Below are positions 1 to 5,748 of a stretch of DNA of 6,236 nucleotides, piece by piece; the stretch's first letter is position 1, and each line of letters starts with the position of its first letter. Below the pieces are notes generated by a model. The model made no database searches and had not been told where the DNA came from. It saw only the letters and a program-made list of their open reading frames with translations. This DNA is from an uncultured Clostridia bacterium (GTDB lineage Bacteria; Bacillota_A; Clostridia; TANB77; CAG-508), in the NCBI GenBank assembly GCA_944393165.1, contig CALXZF010000082.1:1-6236 (forward strand), read 5' to 3'. Made by a program: the position numbers and the translations under genes.

Positions 1-1
1 T

Positions 2-502
2 GATGAGTTGCAAAAAGTAATAATGAACTATTATTATAAAGAACAAATAGAATATGTATTTTATGATACATTAAAAACAGATACAGCCAATATTGGAAAT
101 GCGGAAGAAATAAAAAGAACTGCAACAATACTTTCAAATTTAGCACAAAACTTTAACATGTTCATATTTGCAACATTGCAATTAGCAGAAAGCACTACAA
201 TTCCAATTAATTTAACTGTAAATGATTTGGCTGTAAGTAGAACAGTAAAAGAAGTATTGGACACATTATGCTTAGTAAAGCAGATAATTAGAGAAGATTG
301 GGACAAATACCAGTACTCTTTAGAAGAAGTAGATACAAAATTTTATGAATTAGAAAAATATAAAGACCCTGATGAAAGATATTATGCTTGTGTGGTAGAT
401 AAAAATAGGGCTGGAGCTAAACCAAAATTATTATTCAATTTAAATTTAGCATACAACAGGTGGATAGAATTAGGATACTTACGACTAAAAAACGAGTCGT
501 GA
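2..502 (+). CDS. DnaB/RecA-fold ATPase, C-terminal part (5' end outside window)
   Basis: The reading frame is open from the left edge, so the gene starts outside the window; about 166 C-terminal residues are visible. The fragment resembles the RecA-like C-terminal domain of replicative DNA helicases. A hydrophobic strand ending in acidic residues, 'YVFYDTLKTD', fits a Walker B segment. It is followed by 'LSNLAQNFNMFIFATLQLAEST', which fits the helix and strand carrying the DnaB sensor motif (usually 'SQLNR'). Near the end, 'VVDKNRAGAKPKLLFNL' resembles the DnaB 'KNRNGPTG' loop. The Walker A region is not in view. Both sensor and loop differ from housekeeping DnaB, so this is more likely a DnaB-like ATPase of accessory or unknown role than the main replicative helicase. 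The TTG at position 8 is internal, since the frame continues upstream of it. The stop codon TGA (500-502) falls inside the left arm of a palindrome. Fold assignment is fairly secure, function is not. Confidence 0.7.
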   Translation, partial: DELQKVIMNYYYKEQIEYVFYDTLKTDTANIGNAEEIKRTATILSNLAQNFNMFIFATLQLAESTTIPINLTVNDLAVSRTVKEVLDTLCLVKQIIREDWDKYQYSLEEVDTKFYELEKYKDPDERYYACVVDKNRAGAKPKLLFNLNLAYNRWIELGYLRLKNES

Positions 503-530
503 ACAAAAGAAAGTAGTCCCTTTTGTTCAC
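499..530. repeat. Perfect 11-bp palindrome, copy 1 of a repeated element
   Basis: The left arm GTGAACAAAAG (499-509) and right arm CTTTTGTTCAC (520-530) are perfect reverse complements around a 10-nt centre (AAAGTAGTCC). The element contains the stop codon of the upstream ATPase gene and ends directly against the AGGAGGAG ribosome binding site of the next gene. No T-run follows, so it is not a standard terminator. A diverged copy lies at 3860-3890, also just after a stop codon, which suggests a dispersed REP/MITE-like element rather than a local accident. Confidence 0.75.
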
Positions 531-538
531 AGGAGGAG
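531..538 (+). promoter_or_regulatory. Ribosome binding site of the radical SAM gene
   Basis: AGGAGGAG decides between two nearby ATGs. The ATG at 542 is only 3 nt away and opens a 14-codon frame. The ATG at 549 is 10 nt away and opens the cysteine-rich radical SAM frame, so 549 is the start. Confidence 0.8.
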
Positions 539-548
539 ATAATGCAAA

Positions 549-1449
549 ATGAAAGAACTAGAAAGATGCGAGATTTGTCCACATAGATGCTTGGCAAATA
601 GAGCGGAAGGACAAAGAGGCAGATGTAAATGTGATGATAAAATAAAAATAGCTCTTGCATCAATACATAATTATGAAGAGCCATGTATAAGTGGAAAGAA
701 TGGCTCAGGAACAGTATTTTTTTCTTATTGTAATTTGAATTGCATATATTGTCAAAATTACGAAATAAGTCAATTAGGTAAGGGAAAAGAAATTTCAATA
801 GAGGAACTTGCAGATATTTTTATAAAACAACAAAACAAAAATGTGAATAATATAAACCTTGTGACTCCAACAATGTATGCATATCAAATAATTGAAGCAA
901 TAAAAATTGCAAGAAAGAAGCGGACTAAGCATACCAATAATATACAACACAAATGGATATGAAAATGTAGAAACAATTAAAGCTTTAAATGGGTATGTTG
1001 ATGTATATTTACCTGACTTAAAATATTATTCGAATATGTTATCAAAAAAATATTCTAATGTTGATAAATACTTTGAAATTGCTACAAGCGCAATAAAAGA
1101 AATGTATAATCAAGTTGGAACTGCCAAATTTGATGAAAATGGAATAATACAAAAAGGAGTAATAATCAGGCATTTAGTATTGCCAAAACATATGCAAAAT
1201 AGTAAACACATTTTAAAATGGATAAAAGAAAATATGCCAGAAGATATATATGTAAGTGTTATGGCACAATATTTTCCAACATACAGAGCAAAAAAAGACG
1301 AGTATATAAATAGAAAATTAACTAAAAAAGAATATAATGAAATAGAAAACTTTTTGTTCACATTAGAACTTGAAAATGGCTATATGCAAGAACTAGGAGA
1401 AGATGAAGAAGAATATGTACCAAACTGGGACAAATCAAAGGAGGAATAG
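549..1449 (+). pseudogene. PflX-type radical SAM protein (COG1313), broken by a 1-nt frameshift
   Basis: The product belongs to the radical SAM family related to pyruvate formate-lyase activating enzymes (PflX type). It would be a cytosolic protein with a [4Fe-4S] cluster that cleaves S-adenosylmethionine; its substrate is unknown. The N-terminus has a cysteine cluster (C7, C10, C14, C26, C28). The radical SAM CX3CX2C motif follows at C61, C65, C68 ('CNLNCIYCQNYEISQ'), then 'NLVTPTMYAYQIIEAI'. The first frame (549-962) leaves the family pattern after 'AIKIARK' (residue 123, base 917) and ends at 962. The match resumes from base 919 in another frame as 'SGLSIPIIYNTNGYE', then 'YVDVYLPDLKYY' and 'IRHLVLPKH', to the stop at 1447-1449. 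Removing one A around 915-919 gives a normal-looking 299-residue protein. Both halves are otherwise clean, so this is either a very recent mutation or a sequencing/assembly error. The TTG at 907 is not a real start. Confidence 0.88.
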
Positions 1450-1452
1450 AAA

Positions 1453-2310
1453 ATGACTGAAGCAGATAAGCATTTTATCGAAACATGTAAAAAAATTATA
1501 AATGAAGGGTATTCATCAGAAGGAACAAATGTAAGGACAAGGTGGCAAGACGGTGAAGAGGCTAACTATGTATCAATTGTTGGAGTTAGCAATGTATATG
1601 ATGTGGGAAAAGAATTTCCAATGATTACTTTAAGAAATAATAGCAAAACAGTGATGAAAGCAATTGATGAAATTTTATGGATATGGCAGAAAAAATCAAA
1701 TAATGTCAAAGATTTAAATTCACATATTTGGGACCAATGGATTGACGAAAATGGAACTATAGGAAAAGCATATGGGTATCAACTTGGAAAGAAGTATGAA
1801 TTTAAAACTAAAGAAGGAATAAAAACAATGGATCAAGTGGATTATGTTTTATATCTTCTAAAGAATGATCCGTCAAGCAGAAGAATTATGACAAATATAT
1901 TTAACCACGAAGAATTAAAAGATATGAGACTTGAACCATGTGCATATGGAACGCAGTGGCTAGTTAAAGGTGGGAAATTACATTTAATATTAAATCAACG
2001 CTCACAAGACATGCTCGCAGCAAATGGTTGGAATACAATGCAATATGCAGCATTGCTATGTATGTTCGCACAGGTTTCAGGATTGGAAGTAGGAACTTTA
2101 ACTCATAATATTGGAGATTGCCATATTTATGATAGACATATTCCAATTATTGAAAAATTAATAGAAGCGGAGCCTATGGATGTACATCCAAAACTTAAAA
2201 TTAATAATCCTATAAAGAATTTTTATGAATTTAGGGTTGAAGATTTCGAAGTTGTAGGGTATGATTATAATAAAGATGTAAAAATAGGTAAAATCCCTGT
2301 GGCTATCTAG
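1453..2310 (+). CDS. thyA: Thymidylate synthase (ThyA)
   Basis: The enzyme converts dUMP and 5,10-methylene-THF to dTMP and DHF in the cytosol and supplies the only de novo route to thymidylate. It has 285 residues, a little longer than the 264 of E. coli. Family landmarks appear in order: 'IWDQWIDENGTIGKAYG' (92-108), the phosphate-binding 'SSRRI' (141-145), catalytic C163 in 'EPCAYGTQW', 'NQRSQD' (181-186), N194 (the uracil-contacting Asn position), 'GDCHIYDRHI' (221-230) and the typical C-terminus 'IPVAI'. The residue after the catalytic Cys is Ala, where the E. coli enzyme has His, and neighbouring positions also differ; this marks a divergent ThyA subgroup, not a dead enzyme. AAGGAGG (1439-1445) lies inside the end of the preceding radical SAM gene, and only 3 nt separate that stop from this ATG, so the two are probably co-transcribed. 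folA follows and recycles the DHF. Confidence 0.97.
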   Translation: MTEADKHFIETCKKIINEGYSSEGTNVRTRWQDGEEANYVSIVGVSNVYDVGKEFPMITLRNNSKTVMKAIDEILWIWQKKSNNVKDLNSHIWDQWIDENGTIGKAYGYQLGKKYEFKTKEGIKTMDQVDYVLYLLKNDPSSRRIMTNIFNHEELKDMRLEPCAYGTQWLVKGGKLHLILNQRSQDMLAANGWNTMQYAALLCMFAQVSGLEVGTLTHNIGDCHIYDRHIPIIEKLIEAEPMDVHPKLKINNPIKNFYEFRVEDFEVVGYDYNKDVKIGKIPVAI

Positions 2311-2345
2311 AATGTTGATTTTATAATTAAAAATAGAAAATAAAT

Positions 2346-2394
2346 ATGTAAATATAAAAATGATAGAAGATATATAATTAAAATATATTTACAT
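2346..2394. repeat. 11-bp inverted repeat in the thyA-folA gap
   Basis: ATGTAAATATA (2346-2356) and TATATTTACAT (2384-2394) are perfect reverse complements separated by 27 nt. The 145-nt gap (2311-2455) is otherwise extremely AT-rich, with no T-run terminator and no strong promoter. The right arm contains TTTACA (2388-2393), a possible -35 element followed at non-ideal spacing by TATATA. In such AT-rich DNA the repeat may be chance. Operator or RNA structure is possible but unproven. Confidence 0.4.
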
Positions 2395-2455
2395 TGTAGC
2401 ATAATTGATAACATATATATAACTTAAGAATAACACGAGAGAGGAGATACAAAAG

Positions 2456-2959
2456 ATGCTTAGTATAATAGTAGCAGTAGCAAAAAACAATGTTATAGGC
2501 AAAGATAATCAATTAATATGGCATTTGCCAGAAGATTTAAAAAGATTTAAAAGATTAACTACAGGACATAACATTATAATGGGAAGAAAAACATTTGAAT
2601 CACTTGGAAGAGTTCTTCCTAATAGAAAACATATTGTGCTTTGCAATGACGCAGAGTTAGACATAAATGACGAAAATGTAGAAGTAATCGATAATGTAAA
2701 TAAATTAGAAGAGTATATAAATTCAGATGAAGAGAATTTTGTAATAGGTGGAGCTAGCATATATAAATTGCTTCTTCCAAAAACTAACAAACTATATATT
2801 ACAAAAATAAATCAAGAGTTTGAGGGAGATGTGTACTTCCCAATATTTGATGAAAATGAATGGAGTATAGTTGAAAGAGAAAAAGGAATAAAAGACGAGA
2901 AAAATCCATATGACTATGAATATATTACATATGTAAGAAAGTATGGAGGAAGATTATGA
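2456..2959 (+). CDS. folA: Dihydrofolate reductase
   Basis: The enzyme reduces dihydrofolate to tetrahydrofolate with NADPH in the cytosol, regenerating the cofactor consumed by the thymidylate synthase just upstream. It has 167 residues, a normal length. Visible motifs are the N-terminal strand and Met20-type loop 'IVAVAKNNVIGKDNQLIW' and the substrate-binding 'WHLPEDLKRFK' with the expected acidic residue D27. After these come the NADPH-binding 'MGRKTFESLGR' (42-52), 'NRKHIVL', the second cofactor loop 'IGGASIY' (97-103) and 'GDVYFP' (124-129). No key residue is missing. The start is supported by GAGGAG (2441-2446) nine nt upstream. The stop TGA overlaps the ATG of a small downstream ORF (ATGA at 2956-2959), so translation of the two may be coupled. 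Confidence 0.97.
   Translation: MLSIIVAVAKNNVIGKDNQLIWHLPEDLKRFKRLTTGHNIIMGRKTFESLGRVLPNRKHIVLCNDAELDINDENVEVIDNVNKLEEYINSDEENFVIGGASIYKLLLPKTNKLYITKINQEFEGDVYFPIFDENEWSIVEREKGIKDEKNPYDYEYITYVRKYGGRL
2945..2950 (+). promoter_or_regulatory. Ribosome binding site inside the end of folA
   Basis: GGAGGA lies 5 nt upstream of the ATG at 2956 that overlaps the folA stop. An SD this close to consensus together with an ATGA overlap is the usual arrangement for a translationally coupled gene and supports the small ORF that begins there. Confidence 0.55.
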
Positions 2960-3166
2960 CAACAAAAGAAACGAAAAGCCTTAAAAGTATTGAAACACTA
3001 AGAGAGAGAGAGAGAGAGAGAGCATGATTTTAAAGAATTAAGCTTTATTTGTGATGCCACAAATAACATAACAGTAATATTATCTGAAAGAAAAAAGAAA
3101 GATAAACATTCGTATAGAGAAGTAATAGAAATTACTTTACTATATGACAGTTTATCTTTTTTGTGA
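2956..3166 (+). pseudogene. Small unknown ORF coupled to folA, out of frame at an (AG)11 tract
   Basis: I do not recognise this gene. It begins at an ATG overlapping the folA stop, with GGAGGA 5 nt upstream. The frame reads MTTKETKSLKSIETL, enters the (AG)11 tract as alternating Arg-Glu, and stops at TGA 3025-3027 after about 23 codons. A second open frame runs straight out of the tract as 'HDFKELSFICDATNNITVIL' and continues 'SERKKKDKHSYREVIEITLL' to 'SLSFL', ending at TGA 3164-3166. By counting, 12 or 9 AG units instead of 11 would join the two into one protein (about 70 aa with 12 units). Past the TGA the same frame stays open for 19 more codons ('FIARKIRYTNKKYK'), so an older protein may have been about 90 aa. 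It has no signal peptide or clear membrane segment. It could be a phase-variable gene in its 'off' state, a decaying fragment, or non-coding. Confidence 0.45.
3001..3022. repeat. (AG)11 microsatellite
   Basis: This is an uninterrupted run of 11 AG dinucleotides, 22 nt long, located 41 nt after the folA stop and inside a small ORF. Dinucleotide tracts this long are prone to slipped-strand mispairing in bacteria, and each 2-nt change alters the reading frame of the ORF around it. Confidence 0.95.
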
Positions 3167-3228
3167 TTTATAGCAAGAAAAATACGATATACAAATAAAA
3201 AATACAAAACCATAGGGGGACAATAGGA

Positions 3229-3856
3229 ATGGAAAGAAAATTAAAGAATAATGTGACAAGAAACAGTAAGATGAACAACGAGAAAACAAGTTTAGTAAAA
3301 AAATGCCAAAAAATAAATTTCATAGATGAATTAGAAATCAAAAGGACTAGAGGAATAACCCTTCTAGCACTTGTTATAACAATTGCAAAACATATATATA
3401 GGCCCAAATGTAAGTTCAATACACCCTATATTTAAATACGGCAATAACTATGGAACAATAACAATAGATGCAAGTAATCCAAACTATTCTATAGAAAACA
3501 ATGAATTATATAATAAAGATAAAACAGAGCTTTTAGGAATTTATCATGAAATTACAGGTGAGTATATAGTAAGAGAAGGAATAACTAAGATTGGGGATAT
3601 GGCTTTTCATAATAAGAGGAGTATGACTTCAATACAGTTACCAAATAGTTTAAAAGAAATAGGGAGATCATTTAATTATTGCATTGGATTAACATCAATA
3701 TATATACCAAATAGTGTTGAAACAATAGGTGCATCAGCATTTGCAAATGCAGACAACCTACAACAAATTCAGATAGATAAAGCGAAAGGCGAAATAACAG
3801 GCTCACCATGGGGAGCGATAAGAGGAGACAGAATTGTAGAATGGCTAAGGAATTAA
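3229..3856 (+). pseudogene. Pilin-leader / BspA-type leucine-rich-repeat surface protein, deleted and frameshifted
   Basis: The 5' part (3229-3435) encodes a long basic leader followed by 'KRTRGITLLALVITI', a prepilin-like N-terminal motif common in clostridial surface proteins. Ala replaces the classical Glu5 of type IV pilins. The hydrophobic helix is cut short: after 'ITI' the frame turns into 'AKHIYRPKCKF' and stops at 3435. From the TTG at 3383 another frame encodes 'LQNIYIGPNVSSIHPIFKYG', then BspA-type leucine-rich repeats ('ITKIGDMAFHN', 'SIQLPNSLKEIG', 'SIYIPNSVETIGASAF'). It ends with 'SPWGAIRGDRIVEWLRN', stop 3854-3856. That frame has a TAA at 3377-3379, so the joint lies around 3380-3390. 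The likely history is a deletion that removed the rest of the membrane helix and the first repeats. AGGGGGA (3214-3220) is the probable ribosome binding site. An intact protein would be expected at the cell surface, with a binding or adhesion role. The halves are recognisable; the deletion model is inference. Confidence 0.72.
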
Positions 3857-3859
3857 AGC

Positions 3860-3890
3860 GTGAACAGAATGGAGTGTCCCTTTTGTTTAC
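3860..3890. repeat. Diverged palindrome, copy 2 of the 499-530 element
   Basis: GTGAACAGAA (3860-3869) can pair with TTTTGTTTAC (3881-3890) over 10 positions, two of them G-T. Aligned with the copy at 499-530, it shares GTGAACA at the left end, GTCCCTTTTGTT on the right, and nearly the same total length (31 versus 32 nt). It starts 3 nt after the stop of the leucine-rich-repeat pseudogene. AAAAAAAT follows, not a T-run, so a terminator role on the plus strand is unlikely. Confidence 0.65.
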
Positions 3891-3912
3891 AGAAAAAAAT
3901 TCTCTAAAACAC

Positions 3913-3941
3913 TTGACAAATGAACAAAAATGGTGTAAAGT
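3913..3941 (+). promoter_or_regulatory. Sigma-A-type promoter of the ylxM-ffh-rpsP block
   Basis: TTGACA (3913-3918) is a perfect -35 hexamer. A 17-nt spacer leads to TAAAGT (3936-3941), which matches 4 of 6 positions of TATAAT and has TG directly before it. Transcription would start near 3948, giving a leader of about 50 nt before the ylxM ATG. This is the best promoter visible in the window. Its -10 end overlaps a long palindrome. Confidence 0.7.
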
Positions 3942-3975
3942 ATATTAGCATTACAAATTAATGCTAATATATTTT
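3937..3975. promoter_or_regulatory. Long palindrome across the ylxM promoter -10/start region
   Basis: TATATTAGCATTA (3941-3953) is a perfect reverse complement of TAATGCTAATATA (3959-3971) around a 5-nt centre. One G-T and three A-T pairs extend it to 17 positions (3937-3940 with 3972-3975), and T's run from 3972 to 3976. Because it overlaps the -10 hexamer and the predicted start point, it could be an operator. For RNA coming from the upstream genes it could act as a weak, AT-rich hairpin terminator. RNA started at this promoter would contain only part of the left arm. Confidence 0.5.
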
Positions 3976-3986
3976 TGTCTAATTAT

Positions 3987-3994
3987 AGGAAGTG
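3987..3994 (+). promoter_or_regulatory. Ribosome binding site of ylxM
   Basis: AGGAAGTG lies 5 nt before the ATG at 4000 and fixes that start. The in-frame ATG at 3961 lies inside the palindrome and has no ribosome binding site. Confidence 0.65.
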
Positions 3995-3999
3995 AAACA

Positions 4000-4347
4000 A
4001 TGGAAAAAAAGGTAGAAGTAAGTATTTTATGCCAAATATATGGCAAACTTTTAACTGAAAAACAATATGAAGTTATAAATGATTATTATAACAATGATTT
4101 GACACTTTCTGAAATAGCCGAAAATAACAATATTACAAGACAAGCAGTTAGAGACATGATAAAAAAGGGGGAAAGTAAACTTTTCGAGTTTGAAGAAAAG
4201 CTATTAATCATGAAGAAGATGCAGAAACAAGAGAAACAAATACAAGGGATAATAGAAGAACTAAACAAAATAACAGAAGCTTCATCAGACAAGAAAATTG
4301 AAAAAATACTTAATAATGTTAGAAGAGAACTAATCTGTTTAAATTAA
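4000..4347 (+). CDS. ylxM: YlxM family (UPF0122) helix-turn-helix protein
   Basis: This small protein of 115 residues is of the YlxM/UPF0122 family, usually encoded directly before ffh and thought to act with the signal recognition particle. Its fold is like sigma-factor region 4. The N-terminal 'LLTEKQYEVINDYYNNDLTLSEIAE' and 'NNITRQAVRDMIKKGESKL' form the helix-turn-helix (about residues 18-61), and 'ITRQAVRD' is the recognition-helix segment typical of the family. The remainder is a charged Lys/Glu-rich helix that may form a coiled coil. The start at 4000 is chosen from AGGAAGTG 5 nt upstream and because family members begin close to this point; the upstream extension 'MLIYFCLIIGSET' is read from the palindrome. 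Its stop is 21 nt before the ffh ATG, and both genes should share the promoter at 3913-3941. Family is sure; whether it regulates SRP genes is not established from sequence. Confidence 0.93.
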   Translation: MEKKVEVSILCQIYGKLLTEKQYEVINDYYNNDLTLSEIAENNNITRQAVRDMIKKGESKLFEFEEKLLIMKKMQKQEKQIQGIIEELNKITEASSDKKIEKILNNVRRELICLN

Positions 4348-4368
4348 TTTTGTAGGGAGGAAAAAACT

Positions 4369-5721
4369 ATGGCATTTGAAGGACTATCTGCTAAGTTACA
4401 AGAAGTAACAAGAAAACTAAGAGGAAAAACAAGAATTACTGAATCTGATTTAAAAGAAATGTTAAGGGAGGTAAAACTTGCACTTTTAGAAGCAGATGTC
4501 AATTATGCAATAGTTAAGGAGTTTATAAATACCATACAAGAAAAAGCTCTAGGGCAAGATGTACTAAAATCATTAACTCCAGGTCAACAAGTTATAAAAA
4601 TTGTTAAAGATGAATTAGTTGAATTACTTGGAGGAACAGAGAGCAAAATAAACTTTACTCCAAATCCACCAACAATTATAATGCTTGTAGGTCTTCAAGG
4701 TTCTGGTAAAACCACAACAGCAGGCAAACTTGCAAATCTTCTTAGGAAACAAGGCAAAAAGCCACTTTTGGTTGCATGCGATGTGTACAGACCAGCTGCT
4801 ATAAAGCAACTTCAAGTTGTGGGAGGTCAGCTAAATATTCCAGTATACGCAAATGAAAATTCAAAAGATGTTGTAAAGATTGCAAGGCAAGCAATTGATG
4901 TTGCAATTAGTAAACTTAATGATGTGGTAATACTAGATACTGCAGGTCGTTTACATATAGACGAAGAGCTTATGAACGAGCTAAAAAATGTAAAAGCAAA
5001 TGTAAAACCACATGAAATTTTATTAGTTGTAGATTCAATGACTGGTCAAGACGCAGTAAATGTTGCCAAAGCATTTAATGAAGCATTAGGAATAGACGGT
5101 GTAGTTCTTACAAAACTTGACGGTGATACTCGTGGTGGTGCTGCAATATCTGTTAAAAAGATTACAGGAAGACCAATTAAATTTGCAGCTACTGGAGAAA
5201 AGTTAAGTGATATTGAAGTTTTCTATCCAGATAGAATGGCATCAAGAATTCTTGGAATGGGAGATGTACTTTCAATTATAGAAAAAGCTGAAGAGGCCAT
5301 AGATTTAGAAGAAGCAGAAAAACTAGAAAAGCAGCTTAAAAAGAAAAAAGATTTGGACCTAGACGATTATTTAGTACAACTAAGACAGATTAAGAAAATG
5401 GGATCTTTCTCATCATTGTTAAAAATGATTCCTGGAATGAATGCATTAAAAGATGTTAAAGTAGATGATAAGGAATTTACAAGAATTGAAGCTATAATTT
5501 CTTCTATGACTAAAGAAGAAAGACAAAATCCAAAGCTTTTAAATGGAAATAGAAGATTAAGAATTGCTAAAGGAAGTGGAACTTCAGTTCAAGAAATAAA
5601 TAAATTCATGAAATCTTTTGAAATGACACAAAAAATGATGAGACAAATGAAGGATAAAAAGAACATGAAAAAAATGATGAAAGGCATGAGCCCAGCAGAT
5701 TTAAAAAATATGCTGAAATAA
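4369..5721 (+). CDS. ffh: Signal recognition particle GTPase Ffh
   Basis: Ffh (SRP54) binds 4.5S/SRP RNA and signal sequences emerging from the ribosome. It delivers nascent membrane and secreted proteins to the receptor FtsY at the membrane through paired GTP hydrolysis. It has 450 residues, a normal length. The N domain, a helical bundle, covers about 1-95. The G domain has the P-loop 'GLQGSGKTTT' (108-117), 'DVYRPAA' (138-144), 'DTAGRL' (190-195) and 'TKLDGDTRGGAA' (248-259). The M domain is Met-rich and carries the RNA-binding segment 'RRLRIAKGSGTSVQEINKF' (395-413), then a Met/Lys-rich tail ('MMRQMKDKKNMKKMMKGM') that contributes to RNA and signal-peptide contacts. AGGGAGG (4354-4360) is 8 nt before the ATG. 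The gene lies between ylxM and rpsP, as in most Firmicutes. Nothing is missing or odd. Confidence 0.99.
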   Translation: MAFEGLSAKLQEVTRKLRGKTRITESDLKEMLREVKLALLEADVNYAIVKEFINTIQEKALGQDVLKSLTPGQQVIKIVKDELVELLGGTESKINFTPNPPTIIMLVGLQGSGKTTTAGKLANLLRKQGKKPLLVACDVYRPAAIKQLQVVGGQLNIPVYANENSKDVVKIARQAIDVAISKLNDVVILDTAGRLHIDEELMNELKNVKANVKPHEILLVVDSMTGQDAVNVAKAFNEALGIDGVVLTKLDGDTRGGAAISVKKITGRPIKFAATGEKLSDIEVFYPDRMASRILGMGDVLSIIEKAEEAIDLEEAEKLEKQLKKKKDLDLDDYLVQLRQIKKMGSFSSLLKMIPGMNALKDVKVDDKEFTRIEAIISSMTKEERQNPKLLNGNRRLRIAKGSGTSVQEINKFMKSFEMTQKMMRQMKDKKNMKKMMKGMSPADLKNMLK

Positions 5722-5748
5722 TTTAGATATTAATTTTTAAATATATAT

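Noticed and set aside
61..306. 81-codon antisense ORF in the ATPase gene
   Set aside because: It is a shadow of a coding frame with clear family motifs and has no ribosome binding site or recognisable protein.
382..798. 138-codon antisense ORF spanning the ATPase/radical SAM junction
   Set aside because: It runs opposite two recognisable coding regions and across the palindrome; its Phe/Leu/Tyr-rich composition is typical of antisense AT-rich DNA.
1352..1361. TTTTGTTCAC, matching the right arm of the repeated palindrome
   Set aside because: It lies inside the radical SAM coding sequence with no left arm nearby; a 10-nt match in AT-rich DNA is likely chance.
907..1449. Separate gene starting at TTG 907
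   Set aside because: The sequence is the C-terminal half of the radical SAM protein and continues the family pattern of the preceding frame; no ribosome binding site lies before 907.
2405..2433. TTGATA plus downstream AT-rich hexamers as a folA promoter
   Set aside because: No -10 hexamer of good quality is found at 16-18 nt; such matches are expected by chance in this composition.
2998..3213. Antisense ORF over the AG tract (Ser-Leu repeats)
   Set aside because: The Ser-Leu run is just the CT side of the microsatellite; no ribosome binding site or family features were seen.
3921..3929. TGAACAAAA, matching the left arm of the repeated palindrome
   Set aside because: It sits in the spacer of the ylxM promoter and has no matching right arm, so it is not counted as a third copy.
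3961..3999. Upstream ATG start for ylxM
   Set aside because: It falls in the right arm of the promoter palindrome with no ribosome binding site; ATG 4000 has AGGAAGTG at good spacing.
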